A DNA stretch of 64,000 bases from positions 2,702,501-2,766,500 of the forward strand of contig NZ_LT828648.1 of the NCBI RefSeq assembly GCF_900169565.1, written 5' to 3'. This document shows, one piece after another, positions 8,554 to 15,548 of the stretch; position 1 is the stretch's first letter; each line of letters opens with the position of its first letter. The notes under the pieces are model-generated. The model was given only the letters and a program-made list of their open reading frames with translations, searched no databases and had not been told where the DNA came from. This DNA comes from Nitrospira japonica (lineage in GTDB: Bacteria > Nitrospirota > Nitrospiria > Nitrospirales > Nitrospiraceae). Made by a program: the position numbers and the translations under genes.

Positions 8554-8791
8554 TGTGGATAACCCTGTGCGTAACGATGGAATCCAAGAAAGAAGGCGTG
8601 CATTCGGCTGTACCGGGCACCTGTTTGCCTATTTTTTGGGCATTGGGTTGTAGGGGTGACAACCCACCATATCTTGTGGGTATTCCTGTAAAACGCGGAT
8701 AAATGGTTATGCGCTGATTACGAGCGGTGTTTTCACGCAATGCTTGCGTATCGGCTTGGCAGGCGCAGAGTTTCACCGAAAGTTATTCACA
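8554..8791. other. Gene-free stretch with DnaA-box-like sites
   Basis: About 450 bases between modC and the LexA-type gene hold no convincing gene. Two perfect DnaA-box matches occur: TGTGGATAA at 8554-8562 (minus strand TTATCCACA) and TTATTCACA at 8783-8791. Weaker matches lie between them, at 8566-8574 (TGTGCGTAA) and near 8695-8702. A 6-bp hairpin (GCCTCT/AGAGGC) directly follows the second box. The stretch could be a DnaA-binding or titration locus. An origin is possible but not supported by neighbouring replication genes. Confidence 0.4.
8645..8681 (+). promoter_or_regulatory. Overlapping alternative stem-loops
   Basis: GGGTTGT (8645-8651) can pair with ACAACCC (8659-8665), or ACCCAC (8662-8667) can pair with GTGGGT (8676-8681). 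The two stems share the bases ACCC and exclude each other, as in attenuators. No leader peptide or known riboswitch was recognised. Confidence 0.3.
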
Positions 8792-8849
8792 GAGCCTCTG
8801 CGAAAGAGGCATTCCGTCTCCATTAATATAAGAACGGTTGAAATTGGGC

Positions 8850-8888
8850 TTGACAGGCGTTGTCCCAGTATGTAACCATCGGTTACAT
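8850..8888 (+). promoter_or_regulatory. Promoter and palindromic operator of the LexA-type repressor
   Basis: A perfect TTGACA at 8850-8855 is followed by the perfect palindrome ATGTAACCATCGGTTACAT at 8870-8888, which has 8-bp arms around a 3-bp centre and ends one base before the repressor ATG. A -10 element at normal spacing would fall inside the palindrome, so binding should block transcription. This points to autorepression. No Shine-Dalgarno site precedes the ATG, consistent with a leaderless mRNA. Confidence 0.6.
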
Positions 8889-8889
8889 C

Positions 8890-9435
8890 ATGAAACCATC
8901 CGAGCTGAAACACATGCGGGAGCAGCTGGGACTTACGCAGCAGCAACTGGCTGATGCGCTGCAGACGACACGAGTTTCGGTCGCACGGTATGAGGCAGGT
9001 ATGCGCCGTATTCCCGGGATGGTGAAGGTGGCAATCGAGCGACTGAACCGCTCCTCGGAAATTCCCATGGCCGGGATGGTCGCCGCAGGAGCACCGATCG
9101 AACCGGTGCCTCAAGCCGAGTTGATCGAAGTCCCGTTGAGCATGTTGCGGGGAGGCGATACCTTCGCGTTGCGCGTCAAGGGAGAATCGATGAAGGACGA
9201 CGGTATTCTTCCCGGTGACATCGTTGTCGTGCACAAACAGGAAACGGCGAAAAACGGACAGACTGTGGTGGCGTTGGTCAATCATGAGGCCACAATCAAA
9301 ACGTACTACAAAAAAGACACTCACATCGAATTGCATCCGGCCAATAGCGCCATGGAGCCGATCTTTGTTCAACCGTCCGATGCGTTTCATATTGAAGGCA
9401 TCGTGATCGGCGTCATTCGACATTGTTCAGCATAG
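8890..9435 (+). CDS. LexA/CI-type self-cleaving repressor with XRE DNA-binding domain
   Basis: The 181-residue protein has an N-terminal XRE helix-turn-helix (about residues 5-52, GLTQQQLADALQTTRVSVAR) and a C-terminal S24 peptidase domain. The cleavage site is intact (VAAGAP, between Ala66 and Gly67). The dyad is Ser100 in RVKGESM and Lys137 in EATIKTYY. Such proteins repress until activated RecA provokes self-cleavage. The XRE head distinguishes it from classical LexA, which has a winged helix, so it resembles phage CI or HdiR-type regulators. It is the first gene of a four-gene unit and its start abuts a palindrome, so it probably represses its own operon. An upstream in-frame TTG is less likely because it lies between promoter and operator. 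Confidence 0.85.
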   Translation: MKPSELKHMREQLGLTQQQLADALQTTRVSVARYEAGMRRIPGMVKVAIERLNRSSEIPMAGMVAAGAPIEPVPQAELIEVPLSMLRGGDTFALRVKGESMKDDGILPGDIVVVHKQETAKNGQTVVALVNHEATIKTYYKKDTHIELHPANSAMEPIFVQPSDAFHIEGIVIGVIRHCSA

Positions 9436-9458
9436 AAGCAGAAGCAAGGAGGACTGTG

Positions 9459-9707
9459 ATGATGGAGCGAACCATGAGAGCCAACGATCGACTGATGGAT
9501 CTGGAGCGAACGGTGAGCGTACTCAACGGGCGTCTTCTGAATTTGCAATGGGAGTTGCAGCGGGCAAAAGCCTATTCCTTGCCGGAGCGCATTTGGCGAA
9601 ATATCGTCAACGGTCGTCAGGGAAACAGGTTCATGTCGACGGTCTGCAGCAGACATATACGTCCGAATATGAAAGTGAGGGACTATGCCGGTACAACCGG
9701 ACACTGA
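9459..9707 (+). CDS. Small helical protein of unknown function in the LexA-type operon
   Basis: An 82-residue protein begins at ATG after a strong AAGGAGGA site, 23 bases after the repressor stop. Its first half is a predicted amphipathic helix or short coiled coil (DRLMDLERTVSVLNGRLLNL), rich in arginine and leucine; the second half is basic. No family was recognised. Its 3' end overlaps the next small gene by 23 bases, so the genes are translationally coupled. It could be a DNA- or partner-binding accessory, which is only a guess. Confidence 0.6.
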   Translation: MMERTMRANDRLMDLERTVSVLNGRLLNLQWELQRAKAYSLPERIWRNIVNGRQGNRFMSTVCSRHIRPNMKVRDYAGTTGH

Positions 9708-9864
9708 CACGCAGGCAGTCGGACGCTGTGCCGACTGCGGTAAGTGGAACACTCATTTGGTCGGATATGTGGATACGCTCGCGCCAATCAGACTGGAGCT
9801 GTGTGATCTCTGTTGGCACGCCCGCCAGCATCGACAAAATTTTTCCGGAGGATGCTGCGGGTAA
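9685..9864 (+). CDS. 59-residue CxxC zinc-ribbon-like protein
   Basis: A short frame starts at ATG preceded by GTGAGGG and reads MPVQPDTDTQ, then GRCADCGKW and, after about 20 residues, LCDLCWHARQH, ending GGCCG. Two CxxC pairs spaced by about 21 residues are the usual pattern of a small zinc ribbon; the terminal Cys-Cys is unusual. It overlaps the preceding gene and ends 14 bases before the RecA-like gene, so the tight spacing supports a real gene. It may bind DNA or a partner through zinc, but no family was recognised. Confidence 0.6.
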   Translation: MPVQPDTDTQAVGRCADCGKWNTHLVGYVDTLAPIRLELCDLCWHARQHRQNFSGGCCG

Positions 9865-9878
9865 CGGAGAGGTGGAAC

Positions 9879-10601
9879 ATGCGTGCGACCGTTGAATCAA
9901 CGACATTGCCACTTCTCGATCGTCCGGGCGACGAGTACGCGGCAGAGACGAAACACGGCGCATCGGGAGACTGGTCCCTTGCGTTACGCTATGCCCAGGT
10001 GCCGTTTTATCCCGACGACAAGCTGCTCCTTCTCCATGGGCATGCCCTCGTGTTTCGATTGGGCCTCCATATCGCGACGGAGCGGGTCTTGGGCGGAGAG
10101 CCGGTTCTTTATGTCGATGGAGCCAATACGTTCGATCCGTTTGCGGTGGGTCGATTGGCCCGTGCCAGACGGCGCCAACCCCGTCAGGTTCTGGCCGGGA
10201 TTCATGTGGCCAGGGCATTCAGTTCCCATCAGATAGAACGATTGATATCGGACTGTCTTGGCGCTGCGCTCGATCGATATCACTCCCGTATTGCCATGCT
10301 GGCCGGATTGTTTGAGACCTTTTATGATCAGGCGGTTTCCGATCATAGCGCCGAGAAGTTGTTCGGTCGCATGATGAACGCGATCATTCGATTGACACGG
10401 CAAGGCTATACGATCGTCTGTCTCTGTCCTTCCGTTCCCATACTTACACAGGCGGGCCGGCAGCGGTTCGATCAACTCCGCGTTCACGCCGACCGTGTTC
10501 TTCGCGTGCAGGAAGGGCAAGGTGTCGTACGGCTTCACGACGATGGGTTGAACGACGGCCGATCATGGGAGATTCCCCGTACTCTGCTTACCGAACGATG
10601 A
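9879..10601 (+). CDS. RecA/Rad51-like protein lacking the Walker A loop
   Basis: The 240-residue protein starts at ATG after GGAGAGG. The stretch VLYVDGANTFDPFAVGRLAR (about residues 77-94) and then VARAFSSHQIERL (110-122) strongly resemble the Rad51/RadA core after the P-loop, including the strand-helix with a TFDP motif and the ARAF..HQ segment. A later hydrophobic strand (YTIVCLCPSVP) fits the same fold. Where a GxxxxGKT loop should precede this, the sequence is LHGHALVFRLG, with no lysine, so ATP binding of the usual kind is doubtful. It closes the operon headed by the self-cleaving repressor, so a damage-inducible repair or RecA-modulating role (like the non-catalytic ImuA/SulA group) is likely but unproven. 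Confidence 0.6.
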   Translation: MRATVESTTLPLLDRPGDEYAAETKHGASGDWSLALRYAQVPFYPDDKLLLLHGHALVFRLGLHIATERVLGGEPVLYVDGANTFDPFAVGRLARARRRQPRQVLAGIHVARAFSSHQIERLISDCLGAALDRYHSRIAMLAGLFETFYDQAVSDHSAEKLFGRMMNAIIRLTRQGYTIVCLCPSVPILTQAGRQRFDQLRVHADRVLRVQEGQGVVRLHDDGLNDGRSWEIPRTLLTER

Positions 10602-11019
10602 AAGGATCTTCTTTCTCACTTGCCCTGATTCCGATCGACAGGATTTCAGTTACCTCGGTGGGAATCATCAGTTAAATGAGCGAATTCGCACAAGACATAA
10701 AGATTCTTGGAAGGTTTCGGTAAGAATGGAGGTGTAGGAGTGACTGTTTTACCCTTCACACTTGAATGTTTGAGGGTACTCTCGATTTATCATTAATGAT
10801 CGCTAGTGTTTTCCCCGGTTGTGCCTCCGTCAGCTCTTCCGTAACCTGCAGTCAAACGAGAACACATCCTGGAAAGTCGACTCAGGTTCAAGCCAGTCGC
10901 ACGGTAAATTCACTGAGCTGTTTCTTGCATGTCTGGTCAACAGACGGATCAATTCGTCTTGGAAGCAATTCAGAAACATAGGAAACCAGCCCGACGTACC
11001 GTGGAGAACTTGTAAGAAT
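10602..11019. other. AT-rich gene-free stretch before the ATP-grasp gene
   Basis: No convincing gene is seen here. The composition is richer in A+T than the flanks. A perfect 12-bp palindrome, ATCATTAATGAT, lies at 10789-10800 and may be part of a promoter or operator. Upstream extensions of the ATP-grasp frame into this stretch show no domain character. Confidence 0.4.
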
Positions 11020-12003
11020 ATGATCAAGCCCCTTGTCAGGCGCCTGCTTACCCCGGATGTTCGTATGAAGGTCTGGGAAGCGAGGCAGCGATTGAACCAA
11101 TGGTCCCATCATGATCTGCCGCGATGGTGGGAAGCCTGTTTGCCCGATGTGTATGTACAGAAATCACAATTTCGACGTGTTTTTGGGCGATCCCTCAATC
11201 TGGCGTCGCCCGCGACTTTTAATGAAAAGCTGCACTGGCTGTCCCGCCATTATCGTGATCCGGTCATGACCGAACTCGCGGATAAGTACTCCGTCCGCGC
11301 TTTTGTCGAGAAGCGGGCCGGCTCCGAGTATCTGAATGAACTGTACGGCGTGTGGGAAGATCCCTCAGTCATCCCCTTTGACCGATTGCCCGGCGCATTC
11401 GCGTTGAAAGTGACATCCGGGAGCGGGCAAAACATTTTATGTCGCGACCGATTGGCCCTTGATCGAGACGCGACGATACGGCAACTCGCCAAATGGATGA
11501 AGCACAGCGAATACTGGGTTTCACGGGAGTGGGCGTACAAGGATATTCGCGCACGGGTCATTGCGGAATCATTACTCCTCGATGAAAGCGGAGACGTGCC
11601 GCAGGACTATAAATTCTTCTGCTTCGACGGCGTCCCGCGGTTCATTCAAGTCGATACGGGTCGCTTCACCGACCACCGCCGTGATCTATTTGATCTGGAC
11701 TGGCAGAAGCTGCCGGTCACGTATACCTATCCATGCAGCGACGCCCCCCTTCTCCGGCCACGGATGTTGGATGCAATGCTGGATCTGGCCGCCAAGTTGT
11801 CGCAGGGATTCCCGTTTGTGCGGGTCGATCTCTACAACATCGGCGATTCCATCAAATTCGGTGAGATGACGTGGTATCCAGGAGGCGGACTGGAACGGTT
11901 TTCTCCAAGCGAATATGACTTCGTGTTTGGGGAGGCCGTCACATTGCCGCAGCGCAGACGACCACGCGGTTTCGGAATGTTCGGACTCGGAATGTTCGGA
12001 TGA
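11020..12003 (+). CDS. TupA-like ATP-grasp protein
   Basis: The 327-residue protein matches the TupA-like ATP-grasp family. Typical elements are FNEKLHWLSRHYRDPVMTEL, then ADKYSVRAFVEKR, FALKVTSGSGQNILC, VPQDYKFFCFDGVPRFIQVD and a C-terminal FVRVDLYNIGDSIKFGEMTW. Family members occur in cell-surface polysaccharide or teichuronopeptide loci and are thought to ligate amino acids or sugars. Here it stands alone in an AT-rich setting, so transfer is possible. The start is the ATG preceded, at some distance, by GTGGAG; longer forms exist. The last codons carry a 15-bp tandem duplication giving FGMFGLGMFG, probably a recent slippage extension. Confidence 0.75.
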   Translation: MIKPLVRRLLTPDVRMKVWEARQRLNQWSHHDLPRWWEACLPDVYVQKSQFRRVFGRSLNLASPATFNEKLHWLSRHYRDPVMTELADKYSVRAFVEKRAGSEYLNELYGVWEDPSVIPFDRLPGAFALKVTSGSGQNILCRDRLALDRDATIRQLAKWMKHSEYWVSREWAYKDIRARVIAESLLLDESGDVPQDYKFFCFDGVPRFIQVDTGRFTDHRRDLFDLDWQKLPVTYTYPCSDAPLLRPRMLDAMLDLAAKLSQGFPFVRVDLYNIGDSIKFGEMTWYPGGGLERFSPSEYDFVFGEAVTLPQRRRPRGFGMFGLGMFG

Positions 12004-12194
12004 GACTGACGGTCAGCAGAGCCATGCGATAGTTCAATCGACGCATGCGCTTACCCCTCAATTCCCGCGTGTGCTCTAGCACCTTCTCCCAATAGAGTCA
12101 CTAACCGGCCACTAACTGACAGATATCGACTACCTCCCGCTTGCCAGATCACCGTCAACAGTCCGGCAGATCGCGATATACAGGAGCTTAATCG

Positions 12195-12426
12195 TGAGGG
12201 CAGAATCCCCGCTTGATGAGCCGCCGGCACGAGCAAGCTGGTTGATACCAACAAGAACCACTAAAGGGGTCTATCCGCCGGCCCAAGGAAGAGAGGCTAC
12301 GCCTGAATAGCCGGGCGGCTCTCACGAAGTGCGGTATCAAATCGGAACAGCCAAGGGGTTTATCCGGCGGCATCAATAGGGGAGAAGCTTCGCTTGATGA
12401 GCCGCCGGCACGAGCAAGCTTGGTTT
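12195..12426. repeat. Imperfect tandem repeat of about 90 bp, two and a half copies
   Basis: Three copies begin near 12195, 12291 and 12381. Exactly 30 bases are shared by the first and third (12210-12239 and 12391-12420), while the middle copy is diverged. A second shared block (AAGGGGTYTATCCGSCGGC) occurs at about 12264 and 12353. Each unit contains GCTTG...CAAGC arms that could form a hairpin. The array ends at the 3' end of the tRNA gene. Confidence 0.65.
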
Positions 12427-12501
12427 GGTGGCGGTGACCCGGATTGAACGGGTGACCCGCGGCTTATGAGTCCGCTGCTCTACCAACTGAGCTACACCGC
12501 C
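12426..12501 (-). tRNA. tRNA-Met (anticodon CAT)
   Basis: The minus strand folds as a full 76-base cloverleaf: acceptor GGCGGTG/CACCGCC, D arm AGCTCAGTTGGTAGAGC, anticodon loop CTCATAA, T arm GGTTCAATCC-like (here CCGTTCAATCCGG), discriminator A and an encoded CCA. The anticodon is CAT. The body looks like elongator Met rather than initiator, but a lysidine-modified Ile tRNA cannot be fully excluded from sequence alone. Confidence 0.93.
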
Positions 12502-12583
12502 AGTGTAAGCACAAAGAAAGCGGAAAAATAACGACTTGGTTATACCACCTGCATGAGGATTTCGTAAAGGCGGGGCTCCGGTG

Positions 12584-13282
12584 TCACGGAATCAATCTGG
12601 CGAGCGCGGCGCGAAGTCTGTCCGCGCCGGGATTGGTCACGGTCTTGTTCGCGAGAATCTCTTCTGGGTTGACCGGGGCGCCGTAATAGGTCTGATTATC
12701 TTTGGCTGAGGCCGTGATGGCGAATCCCTGCAGAGAGAAGCCCACGAATACGCCCTTCGACCAGGCGAAGGAGATCAAATCAAGCGCGGTCGTGCCTCCT
12801 TCTCCGAATGCACCGACCGTAAAACCCCCGTCGACGCCGAGTCGTTTCGTTCCCTTCCCGGAGAAACGTTCAAGCGCGGCAAAGCTCTGGACGATGAGGA
12901 TCAGTTCCGACGAATCTACTCCGATTTGGGGGCCGAAACTCGTGGAGCTCATCGTATAGAAGGCGGGAGGCGACCATCCGCCCTTCAAGAGATCCCGAGC
13001 CACCAGCACGCCACGCCCACCGGATCCGCCGACAACCACGGCACCGCGCCACAGTTTGGGGACGATGAACACGGCCTTCATGCTGTCGGGCTTCAGACGA
13101 TATCCCGCGGCAAGGCCCGGTTCGGCCAGGAATCGTTCGAACGTCGAGATGGCCTGATCGATCAGCTGCTGTTGCTCGGTGGTCTCATCGGCCGAGGCAA
13201 AGGAGGCGTTTCCTGCCTGTAGGATGATGCCGAAGAGAAGCATCATCGCTGCAGCAACTGGAAGAGAGACGCATTTCATCAT
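12584..13282 (-). CDS. SYLF-domain (Ysc84-like) exported protein
   Basis: A 232-residue protein with a signal peptide followed by the SYLF lipid-binding domain: STFERFLAEP, MKAVFIVPKLWRGAVVVGGS, SGGRGVLVARD and SPPAFYTMSSTSFGPQIGVD. SYLF proteins bind phosphoinositides or other anionic lipids in eukaryotes; bacterial forms are periplasmic with unclear roles. An ATG with TAGGATTG upstream was chosen; an in-frame TTG six codons earlier is possible. A second SYLF gene lies about 19 kb away. It is transcribed away from the M48 protease gene. Confidence 0.8.
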   Translation of the reverse strand: MMKCVSLPVAAAMMLLFGIILQAGNASFASADETTEQQQLIDQAISTFERFLAEPGLAAGYRLKPDSMKAVFIVPKLWRGAVVVGGSGGRGVLVARDLLKGGWSPPAFYTMSSTSFGPQIGVDSSELILIVQSFAALERFSGKGTKRLGVDGGFTVGAFGEGGTTALDLISFAWSKGVFVGFSLQGFAITASAKDNQTYYGAPVNPEEILANKTVTNPGADRLRAALARLIP

Positions 13283-13501
13283 GGGGTCAATCCTACGCAA
13301 CGTCTTGCTTCATCAAGCTGGGCAAGACTACCAAACGATTATCGTGCCCGCAAGGGACGACTGGGGACGTGAGACCGGGACCGGGAGGAGGAACGTGACG
13401 CGTCGAAGACGGCGAGGACGCTTCGTTGTGAACAATGGGCAGCAGCTGTGCTAGACTGCGGTCCGCTTCGAAGATCGGTCCAATTTGGAAGGTGACGGAA
13501 T

Positions 13502-15001
13502 ATGACGACGACTTCATTATCGCACTCGGTTCGTGGAATCTGTTCCGGCGGCTTGGCTGTTGTCGTCCTGTTGATCGGGTCGAGCGCCTGCACGATCAAT
13601 CCGGTGAGCGGGTGGCCGGAGTTTACCCTCGTCACGACCGGGCAGGAGAAACAGATCGGAGCGGAGGAAGCCAAGAAGGTCGAAGAGGAAATGGGGCTCC
13701 TCGATAACCAGGCTCTGGCCGGGTATCTGGATCAGCTCGGACAGCGATTGGCGAAGGAATCCCCGCGTCAGAATGTCGATTACCACTTTTATGCCGTGGA
13801 TATGATCGAACCCAATGCGTTTGCCCTGCCAGGAGGCTATATCTACGTCTCGCGCGGCTTGTTGGCGCTGGTCAACTCGGAGGATGAGCTGGCCGGAGTC
13901 GTCGGCCATGAAATCGGTCACGTTGCAGCCCGGCATAGCGTTCAAAAGATCTCTCGCCAGGGGCCGTTCGCGTTGATCACCAACTTCGTGTCCGGCATCA
14001 CCGGATTTTTCGTGCCGTTCGTCGGTAATGTGCTCGGAGGGATCGGCAACTTTGCGCAAAGCCTGGTGTTTTCGCCATACAGCCGGTCGCAGGAATCCGA
14101 AGCGGATAAGGTCGGACAGGAAATGGCTGCCAAGGCCGGGTGGAACCCCGAAGGATTGGCGACCTTTCTGAACACACTGGGGAGGGAAGAGTCGCTATTG
14201 AACGACGGACCCCGTAGACCCAGCTTCTTTGATTCGCACCCGGCCACGCCCGACCGCGTTGAGAAAACGGTTAAGTGGGCGAAAGAATTCAAACAGGTCC
14301 AGCGGGATCCGATCACACCGACTCCTGAAGCCTTCCTGAAACGATTCGACGGCCTGGTCGTCGGACAACGCGCGGCCAACGGTGTGATAGAAGGCCGTGA
14401 GTTCCGTCATCCGGACCTGAATTTCTTCGTCGAATTTCCGGATCAATGGCAGGTGGAGAATACGCCGGTGCAGTTGGCCTCGGCTCCGAAAGAGGGCAAC
14501 ATGGGCGTTCTCGTTCGGGCGGTCGGAGAGGGGACTGATCCGATGGACGGCGCCCGTGCATTGGAAAAGGCCGTCAAATCTCCTGTGGTGGAGAAGACAC
14601 ACCCGACCACGGTGAACGGTTTGCCGGCGGCCAAGGCGAAAATCGGGGATTCGAAGGTCACCGCGGACATCACCTGGATTGCGCACGGAGGGCTGATCTA
14701 TCAGCTTGTCGGCATCACGGAGACGAAGAACTATGAGGCAATCCATCCCGTTTTTCAGGCGGTGACGAACAGCTTCCGGCCGCTGCGGCCGAGTGAACGG
14801 GCGGGCATCCGTGAAAAGCGGTTGCGTCTCGTCGAAGCGCATGCGGGCGAGAAGCTGGAAGCGCTGGTCGATCGATCACGATCCCGATGGACGACGAAGC
14901 AGGTGGCGGTTGCCAACAATCTCAAGGAAACCGACCTGCTTCGCGCCGGTCAACTTGTTAAGGTCACCATGGAAGAACCGTATGTTGGAAAGACGAAGTA
15001 A
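13502..15001 (+). CDS. M48-family metalloprotease lipoprotein (BepA-like)
   Basis: The 499-residue protein has a signal peptide ending in a lipobox (GSSAC, Cys30). The peptidase part carries the zinc motif HEIGH (136-140) and the third ligand in ESEAD (about 198-202), flanked by the usual GGYIYVSRGLLAL and VFSPYSRSQESEAD. From about residue 300 a second domain follows, and the end (TTKQVAVANNLKETDLLRAG) looks like a degenerate LysM segment. Related proteins such as BepA act in the periplasm on misassembled outer-membrane barrels, which suits a genome region rich in barrels. The start has GGAAGG upstream. Confidence 0.85.
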   Translation: MTTTSLSHSVRGICSGGLAVVVLLIGSSACTINPVSGWPEFTLVTTGQEKQIGAEEAKKVEEEMGLLDNQALAGYLDQLGQRLAKESPRQNVDYHFYAVDMIEPNAFALPGGYIYVSRGLLALVNSEDELAGVVGHEIGHVAARHSVQKISRQGPFALITNFVSGITGFFVPFVGNVLGGIGNFAQSLVFSPYSRSQESEADKVGQEMAAKAGWNPEGLATFLNTLGREESLLNDGPRRPSFFDSHPATPDRVEKTVKWAKEFKQVQRDPITPTPEAFLKRFDGLVVGQRAANGVIEGREFRHPDLNFFVEFPDQWQVENTPVQLASAPKEGNMGVLVRAVGEGTDPMDGARALEKAVKSPVVEKTHPTTVNGLPAAKAKIGDSKVTADITWIAHGGLIYQLVGITETKNYEAIHPVFQAVTNSFRPLRPSERAGIREKRLRLVEAHAGEKLEALVDRSRSRWTTKQVAVANNLKETDLLRAGQLVKVTMEEPYVGKTK

Positions 15002-15015
15002 GAACGCGTTCCGAC

Positions 15016-15462
15016 TTAGTCGGAACCGACGTGCGACGACGGCCGCATCGGCGATACGAAGGTACGCCCCATCAAGGCTTCACGAACGGCGACCGGAAGA
15101 TCGGTCGCCAGCCTCGGTTTGACCACATAACCCACCGCTCCCGCCACCAAAGATTCTTCGACGAACTCCCGCTCCTCATGCACGGTCAGGATGACGATCT
15201 TTGCGGCAGTACGCTCGCCGGCGAGTTGACGCGCGGCCTCCAAGCCGTTGAGTGTCGGCATCGAAATATCCACGATCAGGACGTCCGGGTGCAGTTCCGC
15301 CGCGGCCTGGATCAGGTCGCGGCCGTTGTCCACCGTCCCGACGATCTGGAATTCGGGCTCGAGCACTCGGGACACCATGTCCAGCATGGCTGGATTATCT
15401 TCGGCCAATACGATTCGAGGGGAGGTATTCTCGGTGTTGGCGTGTTGAGGCAACAGAGCCAT
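15016..15462 (-). CDS. Stand-alone response regulator receiver (CheY-like)
   Basis: The 148-residue protein is a single receiver domain with the acidic pair Glu21-Asp22 (VLAEDNPAM), phospho-acceptor Asp65 (VLIVDISMPTLNGL) and the conserved Lys in GYVVKPRLA. There is no DNA-binding domain; the chain ends about 20 residues after the receiver. It may act as a phosphate sink or protein-protein switch for the adjoining kinase. It lies at the end of the kinase-regulator set and has its own short upstream gap containing a 16-bp palindrome, so it may have its own promoter. Confidence 0.85.
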   Translation of the reverse strand: MALLPQHANTENTSPRIVLAEDNPAMLDMVSRVLEPEFQIVGTVDNGRDLIQAAAELHPDVLIVDISMPTLNGLEAARQLAGERTAAKIVILTVHEEREFVEESLVAGAVGYVVKPRLATDLPVAVREALMGRTFVSPMRPSSHVGSD

Positions 15463-15520
15463 TTGGGTGGACCCACTCTACGGTGGATAGATGTCTATCA
15501 CCGATGGGCAAGAGAGGAAA

Positions 15521-15536
15521 CTGGCAAAACTGACAG
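15521..15536. promoter_or_regulatory. Palindrome CTGGCAAAACTGACAG (site 1 of a recurring motif)
   Basis: This 16-bp site, read on the minus strand as CTGTCAGTTTTGCCAG, lies about 60 bases upstream of the stand-alone receiver gene. It matches, with small differences, palindromes near 17906, 51096 and 63588. Confidence 0.45.
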
Positions 15537-15548
15537 CTAGGGGGGATG

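Noticed and set aside
8444-8889. Chromosomal replication origin
   Set aside because: Two DnaA-box matches alone are not enough; dnaA, dnaN, gyrB or par genes are not adjacent.
12195-12426. CRISPR array
   Set aside because: Only two exact copies of a 30-bp unit exist, 181 bp apart, with a diverged copy between; no cas genes are near.
12195-12501. Integrated element at tRNA-Met
   Set aside because: No integrase and no second copy of the tRNA 3' end was seen within the window.
15521-15536. Sigma-54 promoter
   Set aside because: The GG...GC pair at -24/-12 spacing is missing from this site and from its counterparts, so the palindrome reading is better.
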